A stretch of DNA of 64,000 nucleotides from Enterobacter sp. R4-368 (GTDB lineage Bacteria > Pseudomonadota > Gammaproteobacteria > Enterobacterales > Enterobacteriaceae). Shown here one piece after another: positions 47,635 through 61,074 of this stretch (position 1 is the stretch's first letter; each line of letters begins with the position of its first letter). Position numbers and translations under genes: made by a program. The notes under the pieces are model-generated. The model did not search any database. It worked only from the letters and a program-made list of their open reading frames with translations, and was not told the origin of the DNA. The DNA is taken from assembly GCF_000410515.1 (NCBI RefSeq), contig NC_021500.1:1798001-1862000 (forward strand). The letters run 5' to 3'.

Positions 47635-48013
47635 GCACTCTCGTCTACTTCTCCAGCAGCTCGGAAAACACGCAGCGTTTTATCGCGCGTCTCGGGTTGC
47701 CGGCCGTGCGCATTCCGCTTAATGAGCGTGAACGCCTCCAGGTAGACGAACCCTATATCCTGGTGGTGCCCAGTTATGGCGGCGGCGGTACGGCAGGCGC
47801 GGTTCCGCGCCAGGTGATCCGTTTTTTAAACGATCCGCACAATCGCGCATTGATTCGCGGCGTGATCGCCTCCGGCAACCGTAATTTCGGTGAAGCCTTT
47901 GGCCGCGCAGGCGATGTGATATCGCAAAAATGCGCCGTGCCGTATCTGTACCGTTTTGAGCTGATGGGCACCCAACAGGACATCGACAACGTGCGTAAAG
48001 GAGTGAGCGAATT

Positions 48014-48041
<28 letters not shown>
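47631..48041 (+). CDS. nrdI: Flavodoxin-like NrdI
   Basis: 136 residues. FMN-binding loop [12 protein letters not shown] at the start and the [20 protein letters not shown] region. It generates the oxidant that assembles the Mn(III)2-tyrosyl radical of NrdF. It overlaps nrdE by 28 bp. Confidence 0.96.
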
Positions 48042-51131
<3,090 letters not shown>

Positions 51132-51137
51132 TCTTTC

Positions 51138-51163
51138 ATTCCTCTCCCGAAAGGGAGAGGAAT
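51138..51163 (+). terminator. Hairpin after nrdF
   Basis: Perfect 11-bp stem ATTCCTCTCCC/GGGAGAGGAAT with a GAAA tetraloop, 6 bp after the stop. The following ATTCCCG is not a good T-run, so it may stabilise the 3' end instead. Confidence 0.65.
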
Positions 51164-51520
51164 ATTCCCGTTGATATTGCACTTAAAATAACCCGCCACG
51201 AAAAAAGGATATTATTATTCTAATAATGTCTTCGTGATTTCCCGGCACAATATCCCTTCAGCTTCTACACTGTAATTGTTTCGTCATTTTCATCTGAATC
51301 CGCACTATTCAGGTGCGATTCCCCGACGAATTTCAAAAAAAATCTCATCCGCCGCCAGCCCTTATTTCATGGGAAATGGCGGCAATTATCGCTTAAGCAA
51401 ATTCTTAAAGACGGGAAATTCAGGGTTGTCTCAGATTCTGAGTATGCTAGGGTATATCCAGTCAATTATTCTCACCAGGTACGATATCGACACAATAAAT
51501 AACAGGAACTCTATTATTGC
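51164..51520 (+). promoter_or_regulatory. proU control region with main promoter
   Basis: AT-rich 360-bp stretch upstream of proV without a gene. TTGTCT (51426-51431) and TAGGGT (51448-51453), 16 bp apart, sit in a sequence that matches the E. coli proU P2 promoter as I recall it (TTGCCT and TAGGGT). The -10 region ends about 65 bp before the proV ATG. In E. coli this promoter is osmotically induced and silenced by H-NS through elements reaching into proV. Confidence 0.75.
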
Positions 51521-52723
51521 ATGGCAATTAAATTAGAAGTTAAAAACCTTTATAAGATATTTGGCGAGCATCCGCAGCGGGCTTTCAAATATATTGAAAA
51601 AGGCCTTTCGAAAGAACAAATTCTGGAAAAAACGGGTCTGTCGCTTGGCGTGAAAGACGCCAGTCTGGCCATTGAAGAAGGCGAGATATTTGTCATCATG
51701 GGGTTATCCGGATCGGGTAAATCCACTATGGTACGCCTTCTCAATCGCCTGATTGAACCCACCCGCGGACAGGTGCTGATTGACGGCGTGGATATCGCCA
51801 AAATATCGGACGCCGAATTACGCGAGGTGCGCAGGAAAAAGATTGCGATGGTCTTCCAGTCATTTGCGCTAATGCCCCATATGACGGTGCTGGATAATGC
51901 CGCCTTTGGCATGGAATTAGCCGGTATTCCGGCGCACGAACGCCAGGAAAAAGCGCTGGATGCGCTGCGTCAGGTTGGGCTGGAGAATTATGCGCACAGT
52001 TATCCGGATGAACTTTCTGGCGGTATGCGCCAGCGTGTTGGTCTGGCGCGCGCATTAGCCATCAACCCCGATATCTTATTAATGGATGAAGCCTTCTCCG
52101 CGCTCGATCCATTAATTCGCACCGAAATGCAGGATGAACTGGTAAAGCTTCAGGCCCGCCACCAGCGCACCATTGTATTTATTTCCCACGATCTGGATGA
52201 GGCCATGCGTATTGGCGACAGGATTGCCATTATGCAAAACGGTGAAGTGGTACAGGTCGGCACGCCGGATGAAATATTGAATAATCCGGCCAATGATTAT
52301 GTGCGTACCTTCTTCCGTGGTGTGGATATTAGTCAGGTATTTAGCGCCAAAGATATTGCACGGCGTACTCCCGTTGGGCTGATTCGCAAAACGCCAGGCT
52401 TCGGCCCGCGTTCGGCGCTGAAAGTGTTGCAGGATGAAGATCGTGAATTCGGGTATGTGATTGAACGCGGCAATAAGTTTGTCGGCGTTGTTTCCATCGA
52501 CTCCCTGAAAGAGGCGCTCGGTCAAAGCCAGGGAATCGAGGCGGCGTTAATCGACTCCCCGCTTGCGGTGGATGCAGAAACGCCGCTCAGCGAGTTGCTC
52601 TCCCACGTTGGGCAAGCGCCCTGCGCCGTACCGGTGGTCGGTGAAGAGCAACAGTATGTGGGCATCATCTCTAAACGGATGCTGCTGCAGGCTTTAGATC
52701 GCGAGGGGGCGAACAATGGCTGA
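51521..52723 (+). CDS. proV: Glycine betaine/proline ABC importer ATPase ProV
   Basis: 400 residues, same as E. coli and nearly identical. Walker [12 protein letters not shown], signature [15 protein letters not shown], Walker [12 protein letters not shown]. Two C-terminal CBS domains (~275-400) form the ionic-strength sensor typical of this subfamily. It drives uptake of osmoprotectants with ProW and ProX. Overlaps proW by 8 bp. Confidence 0.97.
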   Translation: MAIKLEVKNLYKIFGEHPQRAFKYIEKGLSKEQILEKTGLSLGVKDASLAIEEGEIFVIMGLSGSGKSTMVRLLNRLIEPTRGQVLIDGVDIAKISDAELREVRRKKIAMVFQSFALMPHMTVLDNAAFGMELAGIPAHERQEKALDALRQVGLENYAHSYPDELSGGMRQRVGLARALAINPDILLMDEAFSALDPLIRTEMQDELVKLQARHQRTIVFISHDLDEAMRIGDRIAIMQNGEVVQVGTPDEILNNPANDYVRTFFRGVDISQVFSAKDIARRTPVGLIRKTPGFGPRSALKVLQDEDREFGYVIERGNKFVGVVSIDSLKEALGQSQGIEAALIDSPLAVDAETPLSELLSHVGQAPCAVPVVGEEQQYVGIISKRMLLQALDREGANNG

Positions 52724-53780
52724 TCAAAACAACCCGTGGGATAGCGCACCGGCAACCGACAACGCCGCGCAGTCTGCGGATGCCTGGGGCGGCGGCAGTA
52801 GCGCACCAGCCGATGGCGGCAGCGCTGACTGGCTGCACAGCGCGCCGGCACCCGCGCCGGAACACTTCAATATTATGGATCCGTTCCACAAGACGCTGAT
52901 CCCGCTCGATAGCTGGGTAACGCAGGCGATCGACTGGGTGGTGATGCACTTCCGCCCGTTGTTTCAGGGCATTCGCGTGCCGGTGGATTACATCCTCAGC
53001 GCATTCCAGCAGATGCTGCTGGGCATGCCCGCGCCGGTGGCGATTATTCTTTTCTCGCTGATCGCCTGGCAGATGAGCAGCGCCGGAATGGGCGTTGCCA
53101 CGCTGGTATCACTGATTGCTATTGGTGCTATCGGTGCCTGGTCGCAGGCGATGGTGACATTGGCGCTGGTACTGACCGCCCTGCTGTTCTGCGTGGTGAT
53201 CGGTTTGCCAATGGGCATCTGGCTGGCACGTAGCCAGCGCGCGGCGAAAATCGTTCGCCCGCTGCTGGATGCGATGCAGACCACCCCCGCGTTTGTCTAC
53301 CTGGTGCCGATTGTGATGCTGTTTGGTATCGGCAACGTACCGGGCGTGGTGGTGACGATTATCTTCGCCCTGCCGCCGGTGGTACGTCTGACTATTCTCG
53401 GCATCAACCAGGTGCCGGCCGATTTGATCGAAGCCTCGCGCTCATTTGGCGCAAGCCCGCGCCAGATGTTGTTTAAAGTACAGTTACCGCTGGCCATGCC
53501 CACCATTATGGCGGGAATTAACCAGACGTTGATGCTTGCCCTCTCCATGGTAGTGATCGCCTCGATGATCGCCGTTGGCGGGCTTGGCCAGATGGTACTG
53601 CGCGGTATTGGCCGCCTTGATATGGGGCTTGCCACCGTTGGCGGCGTGGGGATTGTTATCCTCGCTATCATTCTCGACCGCCTGACGCAGGCTGTCGGTC
53701 GCGATTCCCGCAGCCGCGGTAATCGCCGCTGGTATCAAACCGGCCCGCTGGGTCTGCTGACCCGCCCTTTCGCTAAATAA
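52716..53780 (+). CDS. proW: Glycine betaine/proline ABC permease ProW
   Basis: 354 residues. A long polar N-terminus of about 55 residues rich in Ala, Asp and Gly precedes the membrane part, as in E. coli ProW. The EAA loop is [20 protein letters not shown] and the phrase [20 protein letters not shown] is conserved. Forms the translocation channel. The start overlaps the proV stop. Confidence 0.97.
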   Translation: MADQNNPWDSAPATDNAAQSADAWGGGSSAPADGGSADWLHSAPAPAPEHFNIMDPFHKTLIPLDSWVTQAIDWVVMHFRPLFQGIRVPVDYILSAFQQMLLGMPAPVAIILFSLIAWQMSSAGMGVATLVSLIAIGAIGAWSQAMVTLALVLTALLFCVVIGLPMGIWLARSQRAAKIVRPLLDAMQTTPAFVYLVPIVMLFGIGNVPGVVVTIIFALPPVVRLTILGINQVPADLIEASRSFGASPRQMLFKVQLPLAMPTIMAGINQTLMLALSMVVIASMIAVGGLGQMVLRGIGRLDMGLATVGGVGIVILAIILDRLTQAVGRDSRSRGNRRWYQTGPLGLLTRPFAK

Positions 53781-53838
53781 TCTGTCGCCCGGCAACTCGC
53801 CGGGCAGCAGTATCCCACCTGAACAATAAGGAACAACG

Positions 53839-54840
53839 ATGCGACATAGCGTACTTTTTGCCACAGCGTTTGCCACCCTTGTCTCGACCAGTGCATTTGC
53901 TGCAGACGCAGAACTGCCAGGCAAAGGCATCACTGTGAAGCCTTTTCAAAGCACTATTGCCGAAGAGAGTTTCCAGACATTGCTGGTGAGCCGCGCCCTT
54001 GAAAAACTCGGTTACACCGTGAATACCCCAGACGAAGTGGATTACAACGTGGGTTACACCTCAATGGCGGCGGGCGATGTCACCTTTACCGCCGTCAACT
54101 GGCAACCGCTGCATGACGACATGTATGCCGCCGCCGGGGGCGACAAAAAATTCTACCGTGAAGGCACCTATGTCACCGGCGCGGCGCAGGGGTATTTGAT
54201 CGATAAGAAAACCGCCGAGAAATATCACATCACCAACATTGAGCAGCTAAAAGATCCGAAAATCGCCAGGCTGTTTGACGGTAACGGCGACGGCAAAGCC
54301 GACATGATGGGTTGCTCACCGGGCTGGGGCTGTGAAGCGGTGATTAACCACCAGCATCAGGCTTATGGTCTGGAAAATACTGTCACCGTTAGCCACGGGA
54401 ACTACTCGGCGATGATGGCGGATACCATTACCCGTTTCAAAGAGGGCAAACCGGTGCTCTATTACACCTGGACGCCGTACTGGGTCAGCGACGTGCTGAA
54501 ACCGGGTAAAGATGTGGTCTGGCTGCAAGTGCCGTTCTCTTCCCTGCCGGGGGAACAGAAAGATATCGACACCAAACTGCCAAACGGCATGAACTACGGG
54601 TTCCCGGTGAATACCATGCATATTGTTGCTAACAAAGCCTGGGCCGAGAAAAACCCGGCCGCGGCGAAACTTTTCGCCGTGATGAAACTGCCGCTGGCCG
54701 ATATCAATGCCGAAAACGCCATGATGCATGCAGGCAAATCCTCTGAAGCGGATATTCAGGGTCACGTTGATGGCTGGATCAAAGCGCACCAGCAGCAGTT
54801 CGACGGCTGGATCAAAGAGGCGCTTGCCGCACAGAAATAA
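53839..54840 (+). CDS. proX: Glycine betaine-binding periplasmic protein ProX
   Basis: 333 residues with a signal peptide ending SAFA (~21). The mature part begins [20 protein letters not shown]; conserved [19 protein letters not shown] and [13 protein letters not shown] hold the Trp cage for the quaternary ammonium group. Delivers betaine or proline to ProWV. The 58-bp gap after proW has no strong terminator. Confidence 0.97.
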   Translation: MRHSVLFATAFATLVSTSAFAADAELPGKGITVKPFQSTIAEESFQTLLVSRALEKLGYTVNTPDEVDYNVGYTSMAAGDVTFTAVNWQPLHDDMYAAAGGDKKFYREGTYVTGAAQGYLIDKKTAEKYHITNIEQLKDPKIARLFDGNGDGKADMMGCSPGWGCEAVINHQHQAYGLENTVTVSHGNYSAMMADTITRFKEGKPVLYYTWTPYWVSDVLKPGKDVVWLQVPFSSLPGEQKDIDTKLPNGMNYGFPVNTMHIVANKAWAEKNPAAAKLFAVMKLPLADINAENAMMHAGKSSEADIQGHVDGWIKAHQQQFDGWIKEALAAQK

Positions 54841-54860
54841 CCTGTCGCCGTCACCCCTTC

Positions 54861-54896
54861 AACAGCGCCATCGGTTTTTTGCCGGATGGCGCTGTT
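54861..54896. terminator. Hairpin after proX with REP-like sequence
   Basis: Inverted repeat AACAGCGCCATC/GATGGCGCTGTT of 12 bp separated by 12 bp, 20 bp after the stop. The second arm with GCCGGATGGCG is REP-like and matches the element at 43775. It probably ends or protects the proU transcript. Confidence 0.7.
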
Positions 54897-54916
54897 GCTT
54901 ATTCAGGCAGTACCTG

Positions 54917-55066
54917 TTCGCCCGTTGCCTGTTGCCTGTTGCCTGTTGCCTGTTGCCCGTTGCCCGTTGCCCGTTGCCCGTTGCCCGTTGCCTGTTCGCC
55001 TGTTCGCCTGTTCGCCTGTTCGCCTGTTCGCCTGTTCGCCTGTTCGCCTGTTCGCCTGTTCGCCTG
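54917..55066. repeat. Microsatellite of 7-bp and 8-bp units upstream of ygaY
   Basis: Direct reading gives one TTCGCCCG, four TTGCCTG, five TTGCCCG, one TTGCCTG and nine TTCGCCTG, without a break: 150 bp. The heptamer and octamer differ by one inserted C. Neither unit length is a multiple of three, so copy changes shift any frame. The array ends 61 bp before a TATGAT -10-like element (55128-55133) and 104 bp before ygaY. It is a candidate for slipped-strand variation. Confidence 0.95.
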
Positions 55067-55170
55067 GCAGGGTACGTTACCGCACGTTCCGACACGCGAT
55101 CTTCCTCACAAAATTCAATCTATTGGCTATGATGAGTGTCTGGAAAAAACATACCTGACTGACAACGCCA

Positions 55171-56355
55171 ATGAACACACCGAACCAGGGTCTCAGCCCG
55201 GCGCTGATTGCGCTGATGTCCGTTGCCACCGGCCTCGCTGTCGCCAGCAACTACTATGCACAACCGCTCCTCGATACCATCGCCCACGCCTTTTCGCTCA
55301 CGCCCAACCAGGCCGGATTTATTGTTACCGCTGCCCAGCTTGGCTACGCCGCCGGGCTGTTATTTCTCGTGCCGCTTGGCGATATGTTCGAACGACGTTC
55401 GCTGATCGTACTGATGACACTGCTGTCGGCAGGCGGCATGCTGATCACCGCCAGTAGTTCGTCGCTCGGTCTGATGATCCTCGGCACGGCGCTGACCGGG
55501 CTGTTTTCCGTGGTGGCGCAAATTCTCGTACCGCTGGCCGCCACGCTGGCAACCCCGGACAAACGCGGCAAAGTGGTGGGCACGATCATGAGCGGTCTGC
55601 TGCTCGGCATTTTGCTGGCACGCACCGTTGCCGGATTACTGGCAAGCCTCGGCGGCTGGCGCACGGTTTACTGGGTCGCCAGCGTATTAATGGTGCTAAT
55701 GGCGCTGGCGCTGTGGCGCGGGCTGCCGAAAATCAAGCAAGATAATCACCTTAATTATCTGCAACTGCTTGGCTCGATATTTGGCCTGTTTGCCGGTGAC
55801 AAACTGTTACGTACCCGGGCAATGCTTGGCTGCCTGAGCTTTGCGAACTTCAGCATTTTGTGGACGTCAATGGCGTTCCTGCTGGCCTCACCGCCGTTTC
55901 AGTTCTCCGAGGCGACGATCGGCCTGTTTGGCCTGGTGGGCGCCGCAGGCGCACTTGGCGCACGGCAGGCCGGTGGGCTGGCGGATCGGGGTCACGCCCA
56001 TCTCACCACCACCGGCGGCCTGATCCTGTTGCTGCTCTCGTGGGTGGCTATCTGGCTTGGACACAGCTCGGTTATCGCCTTGATTATTGGCATTATCGTG
56101 CTGGATCTCACCGTGCAGGGGGTGCATATCACCAACCAGACGGTTATCTATCGCGTAAAACCGGACGCGCGAAACCGCCTGACCGCCGGGTATATGACCA
56201 GCTATTTTATTGGCGGCGCGGCGGGCTCGCTGATCTCCGCTTCCGCATGGCAACACGCCGGCTGGACAGGAGTTTGCCTGGCGGGTAGCGTTCTGGCACT
56301 GCTGAATCTGCTGGTTTGGTGGCGAGGATTTCACCGCCAGGAGGCGGCAATCTAA
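55171..56355 (+). CDS. ygaY: MFS transporter, YgaY homologue (intact)
   Basis: 394 residues with twelve membrane helices. Typical drug/H+ antiporter phrases: TAAQLGYAAGLLFLVPLGDM (motif A side) and IMSGLLLGILLARTVAGLLA (motif C-like). Located between proX and ygaZ as E. coli ygaY, which is annotated as a pseudogene in K-12, whereas this copy is full length. The substrate is unknown. The ribosome site before the ATG is weak (GACAACGCCA). Confidence 0.9.
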   Translation: MNTPNQGLSPALIALMSVATGLAVASNYYAQPLLDTIAHAFSLTPNQAGFIVTAAQLGYAAGLLFLVPLGDMFERRSLIVLMTLLSAGGMLITASSSSLGLMILGTALTGLFSVVAQILVPLAATLATPDKRGKVVGTIMSGLLLGILLARTVAGLLASLGGWRTVYWVASVLMVLMALALWRGLPKIKQDNHLNYLQLLGSIFGLFAGDKLLRTRAMLGCLSFANFSILWTSMAFLLASPPFQFSEATIGLFGLVGAAGALGARQAGGLADRGHAHLTTTGGLILLLLSWVAIWLGHSSVIALIIGIIVLDLTVQGVHITNQTVIYRVKPDARNRLTAGYMTSYFIGGAAGSLISASAWQHAGWTGVCLAGSVLALLNLLVWWRGFHRQEAAI

Positions 56356-56478
56356 GCACTCCCCCACGTTTGCACGTTTCGGAGGAACACCGGGGTGTTA
56401 ACGAGTCCCTCAGTCTGTTAAGGTTATGGGACTTGTTTATCCCGGTTATATTAACGTGGGTGATATATAACAAACATT

Positions 56479-57231
56479 ATGGATATGGATAGTTCAGTAA
56501 CCGCAACAAAGAGCACGTCTGACCAGAGCGCGACATTTCTGGAGGGTATCAAAGACAGCCTTCCCATCGTTTTGAGTTACGTCCCCGTCGCGTTTGCCTT
56601 TGGCATGAATGCCACCAAACTCGGTTTTACCCCACTCGAAAGCGTTTTCTTCTCCTGCATTATTTATGCGGGTGCCAGCCAGTTCGTCATCACCACCATG
56701 CTTGCCGCGGGTAGCGCATTATGGGTTGCCGCGCTGACTGTGATGGCCATGGATGTTCGCCACGTGCTTTATGGCCCGTCGCTGCGCAGCCGTATTCTGC
56801 AACCGCTCAAAAACCGCAAAACGGCCGTCTGGGCTTTTGGCCTGACGGATGAGGTATTTGCCGCCGCCACCGCGAAGCTGGTGCGAGATAACCGTCGCTG
56901 GAGCGAGAACTGGATGATCGGCATCGCCTTATTTTCCTGGCTTTCATGGGTGGCGGGCACGGTGCTGGGTGCGTTTTCCGGCGACGGGCTGCTCGATGGT
57001 TACCCGGCGGTGGAATCGGCGTTAGGGTTTATGTTGCCCGCGCTGTTTATGAGTTTCCTGCTGGCCTCGTTCCAGCGTCGCCAGATAAGTGCCGTGACGG
57101 CGGCGTTGCTCGGCGCACTGGCGGGCGTCACGCTGTTTTCCATTCCTGCCGCGATTCTGGCGGGGATTTTCGCCGGTTGCCTGGCCGCGCTGGTACAGGC
57201 GTTTTATCAAGGAGCATCGGATGCGCAATGA
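56479..57231 (+). CDS. ygaZ: L-valine exporter subunit YgaZ (AzlC family)
   Basis: 250 residues, multi-pass (about 6-7 helices), close to E. coli Yga[41 protein letters not shown] and [19 protein letters not shown]. The ATG at 56479 or the in-frame one at 56485 could start it. It works with YgaH to export branched-chain amino acids. Overlaps ygaH by 11 bp. Confidence 0.95.
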   Translation: MDMDSSVTATKSTSDQSATFLEGIKDSLPIVLSYVPVAFAFGMNATKLGFTPLESVFFSCIIYAGASQFVITTMLAAGSALWVAALTVMAMDVRHVLYGPSLRSRILQPLKNRKTAVWAFGLTDEVFAAATAKLVRDNRRWSENWMIGIALFSWLSWVAGTVLGAFSGDGLLDGYPAVESALGFMLPALFMSFLLASFQRRQISAVTAALLGALAGVTLFSIPAAILAGIFAGCLAALVQAFYQGASDAQ

Positions 57232-57556
57232 GGTGCTGCTGCTCGGCCTGCTGGTGGGCTGCGTCAATTTTTTATTCCGTTATCTGCCGTTGCGTATCCG
57301 CGCCGGACAGTCGCGCCCGGCGAAACGCGGTGTGAGCGGTGTGTTTTTGGACACCATTGGCATTGCGTCCATCTGCGCGCTGCTGGTGGTTTCCTGCGTG
57401 CCGGAAATCGCCGCCGACAGCCGCCGTTTGCTGCCGACACTTGCCGGTTTCGCGGTGCTCGGCGTGAGTTTCTGGAAAACACGCAGCATTATTCTCCCCA
57501 CGCTACTGAGCGCTTTCGCGTACGGAATCGTCTGGAAACTCCTGGCAGATGCATAG
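57221..57556 (+). CDS. ygaH: L-valine exporter subunit YgaH (AzlD family)
   Basis: 111 residues with four helices, matching E. coli Yga[21 protein letters not shown] and [20 protein letters not shown]. Obligate partner of YgaZ, encoded with overlap. Confidence 0.95.
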   Translation: MRNEVLLLGLLVGCVNFLFRYLPLRIRAGQSRPAKRGVSGVFLDTIGIASICALLVVSCVPEIAADSRRLLPTLAGFAVLGVSFWKTRSIILPTLLSAFAYGIVWKLLADA

Positions 57557-57587
57557 ATAAGGCAAATTTATTACTACAAATAATACA

Positions 57588-57616
57588 TTTACTTTATTTG
57601 TCACTGTCGTTACTAT
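57588..57616 (+). promoter_or_regulatory. mprA-emrAB promoter
   Basis: TTTACT (57588-57593), 17-bp spacer, TACTAT (57611-57616) in an AT-rich 90-bp gap, 31 bp before mprA. In E. coli MprA represses this promoter by binding close to it. Confidence 0.6.
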
Positions 57617-57646
57617 ATCGACTGCAATTAATGAGGTTATACCCAA

Positions 57647-58177
57647 ATGGATAGTTCGTTTACGCCCATTGAACAAATGCTTAAGTTTCGCGCCAGCCGC
57701 TATGAAGATTTCCCGTTTCAGGAAATTCTGTTAACCCGCCTGTGTATGCATATGCAGGGCAAGTTGCTGGAAAACCGCAATAAGATGCTGAAAGCGCAGG
57801 GCATTAACGAGACATTGTTTATGGCGCTGATTACCCTGGAATCCCAGGAAAATCACAGTATTCAGCCTTCTGAGCTGAGTAGCGCGCTGGGTTCATCCCG
57901 TACCAATGCGACACGCATCGCTGATGAGCTGGAAAAGCGCGGCTGGATTGAGCGTCGCGAAAGCGATAACGATCGTCGCTGTCTGCACCTGCAACTGACC
58001 GAGAAAGGTCACGAGTTCCTGCGCCAGGTTCTGCCCCCGCAGCATAACTGCCTGCATCAACTCTGGTCTTCGCTGAGCGTTGGCGAGAAAGATCAGCTTG
58101 AGCATATCACCCGAAAACTCCTGACGCGTCTCGACCAGATGGAAGAGGACGACGTCATTCTCGAGGCGTTGCGCTAA
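57647..58177 (+). CDS. mprA: MarR-family repressor MprA (EmrR)
   Basis: 176 residues, nearly identical to E. coli Mpr[21 protein letters not shown], the recognition region [20 protein letters not shown] and wing [20 protein letters not shown]. It represses emrAB and releases DNA on binding hydrophobic drugs or uncouplers. Followed by an attenuator-like hairpin before emrA. Confidence 0.97.
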   Translation: MDSSFTPIEQMLKFRASRYEDFPFQEILLTRLCMHMQGKLLENRNKMLKAQGINETLFMALITLESQENHSIQPSELSSALGSSRTNATRIADELEKRGWIERRESDNDRRCLHLQLTEKGHEFLRQVLPPQHNCLHQLWSSLSVGEKDQLEHITRKLLTRLDQMEEDDVILEALR

Positions 58178-58217
58178 CGCGATAAGACGCTCGAATATCC
58201 AGGATATAAGAATACTG

Positions 58218-58243
58218 AAAAGCCAGTATCTACTGGCTTTTTT
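58218..58243 (+). terminator. Terminator/attenuator between mprA and emrA
   Basis: Eleven-bp stem AAAAGCCAGTA/TACTGGCTTTT with a 2-nt spacing and T-run, 41 bp after the mprA stop and 57 bp before emrA. Confidence 0.8.
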
Positions 58244-58299
58244 GGCAAAAACAGGCCGGCGTTTGCCGGGATGAAAATAAGAAGATCGTGGAGAAAAGC

Positions 58300-59472
58300 A
58301 TGAGCGCAAATGCGGAGAGTCAAACCCCGCAGCAACCGGTCAAAAAGAAAGGCAAACGTAAAAACGCCCTTCTTCTGCTGACCTTGCTCTTTATTGTTAT
58401 TGCCGTGGCATACGGGATTTATTGGTTTTTGGTACTGCGTCACTTCGAGGAGACCGATGACGCGTACGTGGCAGGGAACCAGGTACAAATCATGGCGCAG
58501 GTGTCCGGCAGCGTGACGAAAGTCTGGGCCGATAACACTGATTTCGTCAAACAGGGCGATGTGCTGGTAACGCTGGACGCAACTGACGCGCAGCAGGCGT
58601 TTGAAAAAGCGCAAACCGCGCTGGCAAGCAGCGTTCGCCAGACCCGCCAGTCAATCATCAACAGCAAGCAGTTGCAGGCGAGCATTGAGCTGAAAAAAAC
58701 CGCCCTCGCCCAGGCGCAGAGCGATTTTAACCGCCGCGTGCCGCTCGGCAGTGCCAACCTGATTGGCCGTGAAGAGCTGCAACACGCCCGTGATGCCGTG
58801 GCCAGCGCGCAAGCAGAGCTGGATGTCGCCATTCAGCAGTACAACGCTAACCAGGCCATCGTGCTTGATACCCGTCTGGAAGATCAACCGGCGGTAAAAC
58901 AAGCTGCGACCGAAGTTCGCAATAGCTGGCTGGCGCTGCAACGAACTAAAATCGTCAGCCCAATCACCGGCTACGTTTCCCGCCGCGCCGTGCAGCCTGG
59001 CGCACAGATCACAACGTCCACCGCGCTGATGGCTGTCGTTCCGGCCAGTAACCTGTGGGTGGATGCGAACTTTAAAGAGACGCAGCTTGCGCATATGCGT
59101 ATTGGTCAGAGCGCGACCATCATCAGCGACATTTACGGCGATGAAGTGAAGTACACCGGTAAAGTGGTTGGCCTGGATATGGGCACCGGCAGTGCGTTCT
59201 CGCTGCTGCCTGCGCAAAACGCCACCGGTAACTGGATCAAAGTGGTTCAGCGTCTGCCGGTACGTATTGAGCTGGATGCAAAACAACTCGCCGACCATCC
59301 GCTGCGTATTGGTCTGTCCACGCTGGTGAAAGTGGATACCGCCGATCGTGAAGGTCAGGTGCTGGCAAGCCAGGTGCGCACCAGCCCGGCCTATGAAAGC
59401 AACGCCCGGGAAATCAGCCTTGAGCCGGTCAACACCTTGATCGAAAACATCGTGAAAGCCAACGCCGGTTAA
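58300..59472 (+). CDS. emrA: Multidrug efflux adaptor EmrA
   Basis: 390 residues from the ATG at 58300 behind GAGAAAAG. One N-terminal membrane helix (~24-44), then a barrel/lipoyl/alpha-hairpin membrane-fusion structure: FEETDDAYVAGNQVQIMAQV, VSGSVTKVWADNTDFVKQGD, and VSRRAVQPGAQITTSTALMA. Links EmrB to TolC. 15 bp before emrB. Confidence 0.96.
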   Translation: MSANAESQTPQQPVKKKGKRKNALLLLTLLFIVIAVAYGIYWFLVLRHFEETDDAYVAGNQVQIMAQVSGSVTKVWADNTDFVKQGDVLVTLDATDAQQAFEKAQTALASSVRQTRQSIINSKQLQASIELKKTALAQAQSDFNRRVPLGSANLIGREELQHARDAVASAQAELDVAIQQYNANQAIVLDTRLEDQPAVKQAATEVRNSWLALQRTKIVSPITGYVSRRAVQPGAQITTSTALMAVVPASNLWVDANFKETQLAHMRIGQSATIISDIYGDEVKYTGKVVGLDMGTGSAFSLLPAQNATGNWIKVVQRLPVRIELDAKQLADHPLRIGLSTLVKVDTADREGQVLASQVRTSPAYESNAREISLEPVNTLIENIVKANAG

Positions 59473-59487
59473 TCTGAGGTGAGTGCA

Positions 59488-61023
59488 ATGCAACAGAAAC
59501 CGCTGGAAGGCGCGCAGCTGGTCATTATGACCATTGCGTTGTCGCTTGCGACCTTCATGCAGGTGCTGGACTCGACCATCGCTAACGTTGCTATTCCGAC
59601 TATTGCCGGTAACCTTGGCTCCTCGCTGAGCCAGGGTACCTGGGTGATCACCTCATTCGGGGTGGCAAACGCCATCTCGATTCCGATCACCGGCTGGCTG
59701 GCGAAACGCGTTGGGGAAGTGAAGCTGTTTCTCTGGTCTACCGTCGCCTTCGCAATTGCCTCCTGGGCGTGCGGCGTCTCCAGCAGTCTGGGGATGCTTA
59801 TCTTCTTTCGTGTGATCCAGGGGATTGTCGCCGGGCCGCTGATCCCGCTGTCACAGAGTTTGTTGCTCAGCAACTATCCCCCTGCCAAGCGCTCTATCGC
59901 GCTGGCGCTGTGGTCAATGACGGTGATCGTCGCGCCGATTTGCGGGCCGATCCTCGGCGGCTATATCAGCGATAACTACCACTGGGGCTGGATCTTCTTT
60001 ATCAACGTACCGATCGGTGCGCTGGTGGTGTTGCTGACGCTGCAAAGCCTGCGTGGGCGCGAAACACGTACCGAGCAGCGGCGCATTGATGGCGTAGGGC
60101 TGGCGTTGCTGATCGTCGGTATCGGTAGCCTGCAGGTGATGCTCGACCAGGGTAAAGAGCTCGACTGGTTTAACTCGACGGAGATCATCGTGCTGACGAT
60201 TGTCGCCGTGGTGTCGATAAGTTTCCTGGTGGTGTGGGAGTTGACCGACGATAACCCGATAGTCGATCTGTCGCTGTTTAAGTCACGCAACTTTACCATC
60301 GGCTGCTTGTGTATCAGCCTTGCCTATATGCTCTATTTCGGCGCGATTGTGTTGTTACCACAGTTGTTGCAGGAAGTGTATGGCTACACCGCGACCTGGG
60401 CGGGGCTGGCTTCTGCGCCGGTTGGCGTGATCCCGGTGCTGTTGTCGCCGATTATTGGCCGCTTCGCGCATAAGCTGGATATGCGCCGTCTGGTGACGTT
60501 CAGCTTTATTATGTATGCGGTGTGCTTCTACTGGCGTGCGTATACCTTCGAGCCGGGCATGGATTTCGGCGCTTCGGCGTGGCCTCAGTTCATTCAGGGT
60601 TTCGCGGTGGCGTGCTTCTTTATGCCGCTGACGACCATCACCCTTTCCGGTTTGCCACCAGAGCGACTGGCGGCGGCGTCGAGCCTGTCGAACTTCGCGC
60701 GTACGCTGGCGGGCTCGATCGGAACCTCGATCACCACGACGCTGTGGACGAACCGGGAATCGATGCATCATGCGCAGCTTACAGAGTCGGTCAATCCGTA
60801 CAATCCGAACTCGCAGGAAATCTATAACCAGCTGCAGGGAATGGGCATGTCGCAGCAACAGGCTTCCGGCTGGATAGCGCAGCAGATAACCAACCAGGGG
60901 CTGATTATCTCCGCCAATGAGATTTTCTGGTTCTCTGCGGGGGTGTTCCTGATCTTGCTGGGGCTGGTGTGGTTTGCCAAACCGCCATTTGGTGCGGGCG
61001 GCGGCGGCGGCGGCGCGCATTAA
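59488..61023 (+). CDS. emrB: Multidrug efflux MFS pump EmrB (DHA2 family)
   Basis: 511 residues from the ATG at 59488 behind TGAGG. Fourteen membrane helices. MQQKPLEGAQLVIMTIALSL start, motif A GWLAKRVGEVKLFLWST, and motif C-like WSMTVIVAPICGPILGGYIS. Ends with the Gly-rich GAGGGGGGAH tail as in E. coli. Pumps hydrophobic uncouplers such as CCCP and nalidixic acid through EmrA and TolC. Confidence 0.97.
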   Translation: MQQKPLEGAQLVIMTIALSLATFMQVLDSTIANVAIPTIAGNLGSSLSQGTWVITSFGVANAISIPITGWLAKRVGEVKLFLWSTVAFAIASWACGVSSSLGMLIFFRVIQGIVAGPLIPLSQSLLLSNYPPAKRSIALALWSMTVIVAPICGPILGGYISDNYHWGWIFFINVPIGALVVLLTLQSLRGRETRTEQRRIDGVGLALLIVGIGSLQVMLDQGKELDWFNSTEIIVLTIVAVVSISFLVVWELTDDNPIVDLSLFKSRNFTIGCLCISLAYMLYFGAIVLLPQLLQEVYGYTATWAGLASAPVGVIPVLLSPIIGRFAHKLDMRRLVTFSFIMYAVCFYWRAYTFEPGMDFGASAWPQFIQGFAVACFFMPLTTITLSGLPPERLAAASSLSNFARTLAGSIGTSITTTLWTNRESMHHAQLTESVNPYNPNSQEIYNQLQGMGMSQQQASGWIAQQITNQGLIISANEIFWFSAGVFLILLGLVWFAKPPFGAGGGGGGAH

Positions 61024-61033
61024 CCTGAAAAGC

Positions 61034-61063
61034 AAATCGCCTCCTGATGGAGGCGATTTTTTT
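61034..61063. terminator. Terminator of emrAB
   Basis: Stem AAATCGCCTCC/GGAGGCGATTT (11 bp) with a TGAT loop and seven Ts. The A-run on the left suggests it also serves the convergent FKBP gene, whose stop is 12 bp away. Confidence 0.9.
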
Positions 61064-61074
61064 AATGGCTTGTT

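Noticed and set aside
54859..55457. Cys/Pro/Val/Leu/Phe/Ala-repeat proteins encoded across the microsatellite
   Set aside because: They are read-through of the 7- and 8-bp units in chance frames and run antisense or out of frame into ygaY; no ribosome site supports them.
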